From: Actinomucor elegans
Taxonomy: Eukaryota; Mucoromycota; Mucoromycetes; Mucorales; Mucoraceae
Direction: 5' to 3'
NCBI GenBank assembly: GCA_026027325.1
Contig: JAMSLZ010000013.1
Span: 578,501-642,500 of the forward strand
Length of the DNA: 64,000 bases
A program made the position numbers and the translations under genes. Under the pieces are notes generated by a model, which searched no databases, had not been told where the DNA came from, and worked only from the letters and a program-made list of their open reading frames with translations. This document shows, in pieces, positions 57,955 through 64,000 of this stretch (position 1 is its first letter; the number at the start of each line of letters is the position of its first letter).

Positions 57955-58884
57955 TTAATAAACAGTAGACATATGGAATCTAGACTCTTCAAAATCTTTG
58001 ATTTGCTGATCATGAAGTCGATGATGGCGAGCACCAGTGCGAAGTCTTGTAGAATAGGCAGCTACAACAGAAGCAAAATAGATCTATATACAAATAATAA
58101 GACATCAACTATCTGACACTTTTTTTTTTTTTTTTTTTTTTTTACCTGAATCAACTGAATAATAAAAATAAGAGCACCCCAGAGAATGATTGTCATTTTA
58201 ACAGAGCGTTCACAGTCTTCAGCCGAGGATGCAAACTGATTCATGGTATCTGGGTACTTGACAGGACTATAGTAACCATTGGTAGAGATCGTAGTAGGCA
58301 CTAGACCTGCTTGAGGATTTCCTAATCCAACAAATCCGGAACGAATACATGTATTGATCATGTTTTCTCGGTAAACTATCATCAACACTAAGGAAATGAC
58401 ATACTTGCTAAATGATAAAGTGCAGCAAATCCACACAATGATACTAAAAATCTTGGCTGATTTTCTTTGAGCCTATATAACTTGTTAGTTCAAAGAACAG
58501 TTTTTTTTTTTTTGGTGATATACGTACAAACAAGGATCCTACTATACCAAACAAACCACCAACAAGAACCAATACTGTAAAAAGCAAATTGATATAATAC
58601 CATGCTCTGGCAGTTTGTCCTGAATAAATAATAACCGCTATAATAATAATAATAATACAAAAAAATATTTAATATTGACTGTTGTAGTATTGGTATTTAA
58701 AGTAATTACCATTGATTCCAAGGAATCCTGTTACTGCATCAAACAAGTAGGCAATCTATTATAACTTAATATGTGTATCTATAAAACGCGAAAAGAAATA
58801 ACTTACAAAGAACCAGAGAGCAATAATAAACGTGCCCATTCTTAGTGGTATGAAGCAACAACATTTCTCTAAAGCGAGGCCCAT
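57955..58884 (-). CDS. Four-transmembrane (tetraspan) protein, function unknown
   Basis: Five exons on the minus strand: 58884-58807, 58755-58710, 58637-58528, 58472-58146, 58083-57955; 229 residues. The N-terminus MGLALEKCCCFIPLRMG has a CCC cluster likely to be palmitoylated. Four hydrophobic segments follow: GTFIIALWFFIAYLF, YYINLLFTVLVLVGGLFGIV, FSIIVWICCTLSFSKYVIS with LVLMIV, and MTIILWGALIFIIQLIQIYF. The large loop between segments 3 and 4 (about 55 residues) has two cysteines but not the CCG motif of true tetraspanins. The C-terminal tail is basic and His-rich (TRLRTGARHHRLHDQQ). The topology is MARVEL/tetraspanin-like; a role in membrane organisation is only a guess. The last intron begins GTAAA followed by about 20 A. 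Confidence 0.85.
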
Positions 58885-60383
58885 TTCGTAATGTTAAAAG
58901 AAAGTAAAAGTGAAAGAGAAACCAACTTGTTTTTTTTTTGATTGGGGGACCGTGTGCACACTACTACTGGTCAGCTCTATTATTTCAGTTCCGCGTAATT
59001 AGGCACTTGCCTTAACAGTCTTCGGAACCTAATTTACCACTGGTGCCTGAAAGGTATCCCCCTGAGTCCCTCAACCTTTTTTGATCAGACTTTTTTTTTT
59101 AGTAGTAAATAATTCATTTTGAAGATAAGGTTTCTTCTTCTTGAAGTTAAAGATATATGTGTATGTAATTTTTGTACTATTAAAAAAAAAGCGAACTTTC
59201 TAGCACAAAAGGCAAAATTTCTAAAATACGCTTATACATGACTCTATAGATATTATAGTTAAAAACTGTCCTCGAATGTTACTCTTTATGCAACATATAA
59301 ACACCTATGGTCTAATTCTTAATAAAACATGACAAACAAGCAAACTATTATAGAAACAAAATAACCAAAGTCAAGCGGTGTGTAACTATCTGGAACTTAA
59401 CGAGCCTTAAAGATATCTTTTATGTATTTTACAACACCAATACCTTTATACGAAAACTAAACTTTTGGATCTGAAGGCATGCTTTTGGAGTTTTTTCTGA
59501 GATTGGCAGGTGTTTTGGTTTTCAAGAACAGTCTATTATACCAGCCATGTATGTCTTTGCGGTGTTAGTTTCAATTTATTATTTTGCTATAGATACGTTG
59601 AATTATGCATAATGTATATATTTAATAAGCTAATCATCAGTTAATTTTACGTTCAATTTGCCATCTTACTATTGACTATTTTATTACAACTATCACAAAC
59701 AGGTTCAAATTAATTATCTATTTCAATCACTCACCTCTGCGTAAACATTTACAACAATATATAATCTCCCAACAAAATACATATGGCTGCAACGCCAGCT
59801 TTTTTTTTTAACATCGCCATATTTCTCGGCTGATTTCTTTTTAATATTGCATATGATTACTATTATATGTTTAAAATAAGGCAATAGATTTGTTAGTATG
59901 AATATATTATAGCTTAATGATTAATTGTAAATCACATGCATTTAATGGGAATTAGGTCTAATGAATAGATCTTGCAAGTGATTTCTACTTAGTACCACAT
60001 CTGATAACTAGTAAGTACATACTCATAATATACTTTTAAACGGATTAAAACTATTGTTTAACTATAATCTAATGTCTTGAATAATCCTATATCACGGCCC
60101 ATTTTTTTTTTTTTTTTTGGTTTGAAACAAATCAACCAGCCATAGTCAACAAGAATACGTTTTATAAAAATGAGCATGTGTCTTTAAAAACACCATTCAC
60201 TCAATTAATGGAAAAGACAAACATAATCTGTACAATAAAAGTCTCTACAAACTTAACTAAAACATCGTTTATCGACATTCAAAACGATTTGAAAATGTTA
60301 TACCCTGCATATTCAATCCTCGCTCACCAATGAGAAGCGCATGTTAATTCAATCTTTTAAAATGCGACGGTTTAAGTGGTATA
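58885..60383. other. Intergenic, 1.5 kb
   Basis: AT-rich with poly-T runs (around 60102-60118) and nothing that reads as a gene. The last 20 bases overlap an alternative first exon discussed for the next gene. Confidence 0.5.
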
Positions 60384-62174
60384 TTGAAAAGAATAAGGGC
60401 ATATCCTTGGATTGTGGTGCACCCAAAACATCACTTTTTGATAAATATTTTTTTGGCGTTATTTTCGCTAGTGATTCCAATGAAAAAGAAAACCTTACCA
60501 ATGGTGCTTGAATCCACTGTACCTTGCCAATTAAAAACAAAACCTAAGCGTAGCCGGAAACTGCCTCGAAAAGATATCATTGATGCTGACTTTGCATCTC
60601 CTCATTCGTCGAGTATGATTGACGATCTATTGTTAATTCGAACACCATCGCAACATGACCGTATTATTCTCTCTGAACTTTGGGGCGATCACTCATACAA
60701 GAATGGAATGAATCCTTCATTACCCCATGTCAGTGTTGGTAAACCAAAAAGATCCATCGCACCTAGCAAAACAACCACTACCACTTCCGTAGCCGCAGGC
60801 AATACCAAGCATTTTAAAACATACAAGGACAAGATTTTAGAGACCAAGAAAAGCGATTATCTTATGGATTTAAGCAACATTACTTTGATACCATCGGCTC
60901 CCAAACAGCAACATCATCATGAACAAGGTGCAGCAAATGTAGATTACACAAATAATGGATCAGACACTATTAAAGCTAGCGATGAGCATATAGATAAAGA
61001 GATACTCACTCTACAAAATCGACTTACTGAAGGGAACCAATTTATTGATCAGGAGGAACCCCAGCCTGCCATTACATCCAATGTGCCATCAGAACATGCA
61101 GCACCAGTTCAAGCGAATTTATTAAGCAATAATAAGGATGAAGACAATCTATTGTCGGATAAATGCAATACCGATCAAAAGCACCTAGACAATGTTCAAA
61201 TCAAGGAGGTCAGTGATGATCTAGAAGAGGACCATATCAATCATGGTATTGAGCAATTTAACAAAGCTGAGTCTGGGAAAGAATGTATTTCCAATATCAG
61301 CGCGACCGAAAAAGTCACTCATATCAACCAGGCTGGGCCTGAATCAGGCTCACCTGAAAGCTTGGATTCTTCAGTTTCCAATGACCCCGAGAAAAGCTGT
61401 CAAGAAGAGGGTCTTGGCCAGTCAATACCAACTACTGTCGACAGTCTCTCGGCTAAAACGCAAATGGATAACTCTCAAATCCAAAATACAGCTTCGACAA
61501 TGGATGATGACCAACATTTCGATAAAGATGACTTGAAAACTAGTACTGATACTCAAGTTTTGGATCTAATATCCCAAGAGCTTGAGGTAAAGATAGATAT
61601 GTTGCCATCAAATGCAAATGATACCTGTTCGGCTGCTTCAAACACCTTTGCTGAATACAGAGAAGCTACAGTCGAGGGCCAAGCGAATACTCATGTTGCA
61701 GAACCAAGTTTGGTGGATCAAAAGGAAGATCAGAACAATACAATAATTCCATCTCCGCCCCTAGCCCCAAATACGCCGCAAGAGGATTCTAGACTTACAA
61801 CAATGGACCATCTATCAAATTCTTTCGAGGAAGACAATGATGGTGATGGTGATGATGATTGGATAGAGTTAAAGGATGAGGTGCCTCAAGATAATGTCTA
61901 TGAGAAGATTTTCCAACTCATGTCAGTGCCAAAGCCTGTGAGTGAATCACAAGTAACTAAAGTGATCGAACCCTCAATACAAAAATTTGGACGGAAAAGA
62001 AAACGCTTTGTATTATTAAAAAACTCGGGTGCGCTCGATTGGGTCGAAAATGGGTACGCTGATGACGAGAAAAATAAAAGGCTTGGTATCAAAAAGAAGC
62101 GCAAATTGCATCACAAGCTACAACGTCCTTATATTACCAAAAAACACATCAAAAGCTGTTGGATTGTTGAATAA
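60384..62174 (+). CDS. Unrecognised acidic protein with basic, NLS-like C-terminus
   Basis: Open for 596 codons from 60384, or 565 from the in-frame ATG at 60477; the N-terminus is uncertain. From about residue 50 the sequence is hydrophilic. A basic patch (KTKPKRSRKLPRKD) is followed by a long disordered Ser/Thr/Asp/Glu/Gln region with no folded domain. A basic C-terminus (KFGRKRKRFVLLKNSG, RLGIKKKRKLHHKLQR) ends in CWIVE. The two basic clusters suggest a nuclear protein. The hydrophobic stretch from the first ATG (LINIFLALFSLVI) is out of keeping with the rest and may be non-coding. A different start, at 60362, spliced at 60503/60574 would replace it with MRRFKWYIEKNKGISLDC and keep the downstream frame, at the cost of a weak GTGCTT donor. 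No family recognised. Confidence 0.6.
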   Translation: MKRIRAYPWIVVHPKHHFLINIFLALFSLVIPMKKKTLPMVLESTVPCQLKTKPKRSRKLPRKDIIDADFASPHSSSMIDDLLLIRTPSQHDRIILSELWGDHSYKNGMNPSLPHVSVGKPKRSIAPSKTTTTTSVAAGNTKHFKTYKDKILETKKSDYLMDLSNITLIPSAPKQQHHHEQGAANVDYTNNGSDTIKASDEHIDKEILTLQNRLTEGNQFIDQEEPQPAITSNVPSEHAAPVQANLLSNNKDEDNLLSDKCNTDQKHLDNVQIKEVSDDLEEDHINHGIEQFNKAESGKECISNISATEKVTHINQAGPESGSPESLDSSVSNDPEKSCQEEGLGQSIPTTVDSLSAKTQMDNSQIQNTASTMDDDQHFDKDDLKTSTDTQVLDLISQELEVKIDMLPSNANDTCSAASNTFAEYREATVEGQANTHVAEPSLVDQKEDQNNTIIPSPPLAPNTPQEDSRLTTMDHLSNSFEEDNDGDGDDDWIELKDEVPQDNVYEKIFQLMSVPKPVSESQVTKVIEPSIQKFGRKRKRFVLLKNSGALDWVENGYADDEKNKRLGIKKKRKLHHKLQRPYITKKHIKSCWIVE

Positions 62175-62442
62175 GTTTGGGGGGAGGGGAGGGCCTAATC
62201 AGCCCATCATAGTACAAAGTCTTAGTATTATCACCGTTTGCAGGTAAATTCAATCATGACTCTATCCAATAAAATTAGTGCTACGATTATGAGCAATACC
62301 AGTTGATCCAATCAAATGGGCTTGATCTCAAAAAATTTTCTGTTTATAAAGAGAGCAGCAGTTGTTTCTATCTGTTCTTCTTCTTTACACTCTTCAAAAA
62401 CTAACTATTTAAACATATTCCCACTTTTCCACTTTGTTTAAA

Positions 62443-62457
62443 ATGGTTGCCTTTTAA
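62443..62457 (+). other. uORF1 (4 codons)
   Basis: ATG GTT GCC TTT TAA, about 70-100 bases after the presumed transcription start and 235 bases before the main ATG. AAA precedes the ATG, a good context for fungal initiation. Confidence 0.6.
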
Positions 62458-62542
62458 TTCTCTTTTGTTTTTGCTCCCTCTTGTCACTTTGAATCAATTA
62501 TTAATTTGTTAAATATTGATTATTTTGTTAAATTTGTTAAAT

Positions 62543-62677
62543 ATGCTTTTTGATTGCCCTCAAAAAATGCTGCTCTTCAACCCTCGTCCCAGCAAGCCTT
62601 TTTTCTCTTATACTACAGACGAACCATCTACCTGCTCAAGAAAGAAAACCGACTTTAATCCCAACTACCCAATCTAA
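62543..62677 (+). other. uORF2 (44 codons)
   Basis: ATG-started frame beginning MLFDCPQKMLLFNPRPSKPF and ending TAA 15 bases before the main ATG. It would intercept most ribosomes that re-initiate early. Confidence 0.6.
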
Positions 62678-62692
62678 AACAACCAGAAAAAC

Positions 62693-63415
62693 ATGTCCTC
62701 ATATCAAAACTACTTTACTAGTGGTTACACTAGTCCCACTTCCATGACTCAGCAAGACTTTTTCCCTCCTCCTAGTTCTGATTGGTTCAATCCAATGCCA
62801 TCTAATAGCGCTGATCTCTTCCTCAAACAACATACTGACGCTTTTCAAGACATCCTTCAGTTACTACCTATCTCACCCCCTCTGACTGCAAGCCCTGTCT
62901 CTGATCAAGAAAATGAAGTTGTTTCTGCTGAAGCCTTGGTTGCTCTTTTCCCTGATATCTTAAATCAACAACAACAACAACCACCGCCACCTAGACCTGT
63001 GCAAGTTCAACAACAGCGTCGTTTAGCTCCTGTAGCACCTAAACCTGCTCCTGTAGCTATCATGCCCAAGACGTCAGTCCCTATTGCACCTAGACCTGGT
63101 ATCTTTACGCCCAATGTCAATTTGAAGCGTAAGGTGGAAAACCAACAAGAGAGTGATGAAGCTGCTCAGAAACGTCAAAAGAATACTGATGCTGCTCGTC
63201 GTTCTCGCCTCAAAAAGATCATCAAAATGGAAACCTTGGAGAAACAAGTGACTGAGCTAGAGTCTGACAATTCCCGACTTACGACCCGTGTTGCCGTGCT
63301 AGAGTCGGAAAAAGGTGCTCTGATCGCCAAAGACAAAGGTCTTGAAGATCGTATTCGTGTACTTGAAGCTCAATTAGCTGAAGCCCATAGAGCCCTTACT
63401 TCTAAATCTCAATAG
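62693..63415 (+). CDS. Gcn4/cpc-1-type bZIP transcription factor
   Basis: Intronless, 240 residues. The basic region KRQKNTDAARRSRLKK (160-175) keeps the Gcn4 N..AA.(S/R)R signature, NTDAARRSR against NTEAARRSR in yeast Gcn4. A leucine zipper follows from about 180 to 235 (METLEKQVTELESDN onward). The N-terminal half holds Pro/Gln-rich stretches and acidic/hydrophobic patches (DLFLKQHTDAFQDILQLLP, VSAEALVALFPDILNQ) that look like activation domains. Gcn4 orthologues switch on amino-acid biosynthetic genes during starvation and bind TGACTC. The uORFs in the leader support this role and suggest translational control. Assignment to the orthologue rather than a paralogue is inferred from the basic region and the leader. 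Confidence 0.9.
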   Translation: MSSYQNYFTSGYTSPTSMTQQDFFPPPSSDWFNPMPSNSADLFLKQHTDAFQDILQLLPISPPLTASPVSDQENEVVSAEALVALFPDILNQQQQQPPPPRPVQVQQQRRLAPVAPKPAPVAIMPKTSVPIAPRPGIFTPNVNLKRKVENQQESDEAAQKRQKNTDAARRSRLKKIIKMETLEKQVTELESDNSRLTTRVAVLESEKGALIAKDKGLEDRIRVLEAQLAEAHRALTSKSQ

Positions 63416-64000
63416 AGAATTTTACTATTGATACTTTTATTTTATTTTTATTTTCCTTATTTTTTTTAATTATCTTCTTTTTTTTTAAATATATATATAT
63501 ATATATACATTAGTCAATTCAAAGTATCATTTCTACATGCTAGATTCAAATAAACTTATTATATGCTTATCTCTCAATTTCATGTGTATAAAAGAGAAAG
63601 GACGGGGGCTATTTTTGGTTTGGCTACAGCAACTACTCGATTTCGGTAAACACTTTATTTCCATCCATTTTTAATCTCCGCGGAACACTTTATCAATACC
63701 TAACTCTAGTTTCTATTAAAAGTTGAAAAAACTTGGTTCATTGAAAAGAGTATGTATCATTCTATAGTTTACCTAAAGAATTATCGAGTGATTTTGACCG
63801 AAGGGTCAGATTAGAAGTAGTGTTGTGGTTCTTGTGAACCAACTGTCCTTTAAATATATATATATATATATATATGCAACCAAGTGCATATCAACCTGTA
63901 TACTTTTCTATACAGTTGATGCTTCACTATAAAATTTAATTCATTAAAAGAGAGCATGATTTGATCTATAACTTTTTCTGAAAAGTATCTTGGGTCTACT
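63416..64000. other. Intergenic, 3' edge of window
   Basis: AT-rich sequence with two (TA)n runs (about 63488-63506 and 63855-63875). No gene seen. Confidence 0.6.

Larger units (their letters stand above)
62175..62692 (+). promoter_or_regulatory. Promoter and leader of the bZIP gene with two uORFs
   Basis: TATAAA at 62345-62350, 348 bases before the main start. A Gcn4-type half site TGACTC is at 62257-62262. The leader has a 4-codon uORF (62443-62457, M-V-A-F-stop) and a 44-codon uORF (62543-62677) ending 15 bases before the main ATG at 62693. A short first uORF and a long second one is the arrangement used for GCN2/eIF2-alpha-dependent translation of fungal GCN4/cpc-1 mRNAs and of animal ATF4. 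Confidence 0.7.

Noticed and set aside
1..64000. CRISPR array, rRNA genes, bacterial operons
   Set aside because: No regularly spaced direct repeats with unique spacers, no rRNA sequence and a fully eukaryotic gene structure.

Overview
This window looks like the chromosome of a filamentous fungus of the early-diverging Mucoromycota, probably a Mucorales species. Genes are broken by many short GT-AG introns (about 45-105 bp). Coding DNA is moderately AT-rich and is separated by very AT-rich intergenic DNA full of poly-A/poly-T tracts and TA/TAC microsatellites. The gene content is fungal: velvet factors, a Skt5/Chs4-like Sel1 protein with a CaaX end, HAP3, a Kha1-type K+/H+ antiporter, a Gcn4-type bZIP and an Igo1/endosulfine. 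Exon coordinates below come from matching splice sites, reading frame and family motifs by eye; no alignment or RNA data was available.

Layout. 0.8-8.1 kb: GT49-like glycosyltransferase, velvet gene 1, cytosolic threonyl-tRNA synthetase, velvet gene 2, all on +. 8.1-12.4 kb: AT-rich desert with decayed repeats. 12.4-17.0 kb: TBC Rab-GAP and a START-domain protein (+). 18.6-19.9 kb: atypical GATA-like zinc-finger protein (-). 19.9-22.9 kb: desert. 22.9-24.4 kb: Skt5/Chs4-like protein (+). 24.4-28.6 kb: desert. 28.6-31.0 kb: a 2,401-bp mobile element. 32.0-33.2 kb: thioredoxin reductase with two in-frame starts. 35.0-37.8 kb: Kha1-type antiporter. 39.6-42.2 kb: secretory acidic membrane protein (+), HAP3 (-), small mitochondrial protein (+). 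44.2-46.9 kb: TFIIA large subunit (+) convergent with an ArfGAP (-). 49.4-52.8 kb: GNAT acetyltransferase (+) and SET/MYND protein (-). 53.6-58.9 kb: single-pass membrane protein (+), SPRY protein with a PPxY motif (+), Igo1/endosulfine (-), four-TM protein (-). 60.4-63.4 kb: unrecognised basic-ended nuclear-type protein (+) and a Gcn4-type bZIP (+) whose leader carries two upstream ORFs.

The most unusual object is the element at 28,593-30,993. It has a single 484-codon ORF that reads as a DDE transposase fused to a C-terminal chromodomain. It is bounded by two 239-bp direct repeats that are identical by eye. Each repeat begins GAGAAACG and ends CGTTTCTC, and the whole unit is flanked by the 3-bp direct repeat ACT. 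No reverse transcriptase, primer-binding site or polypurine tract is visible, so this is an LTR-like architecture on what appears to be a cut-and-paste DNA transposon.

Other points of interest are the paralogous velvet genes on either side of ThrRS with four shared intron positions, the GCN4/cpc-1-like uORF arrangement, a CCAAT box in the promoter between HAP3 and a mitochondrial gene, and homopolymer tracts inside many introns.
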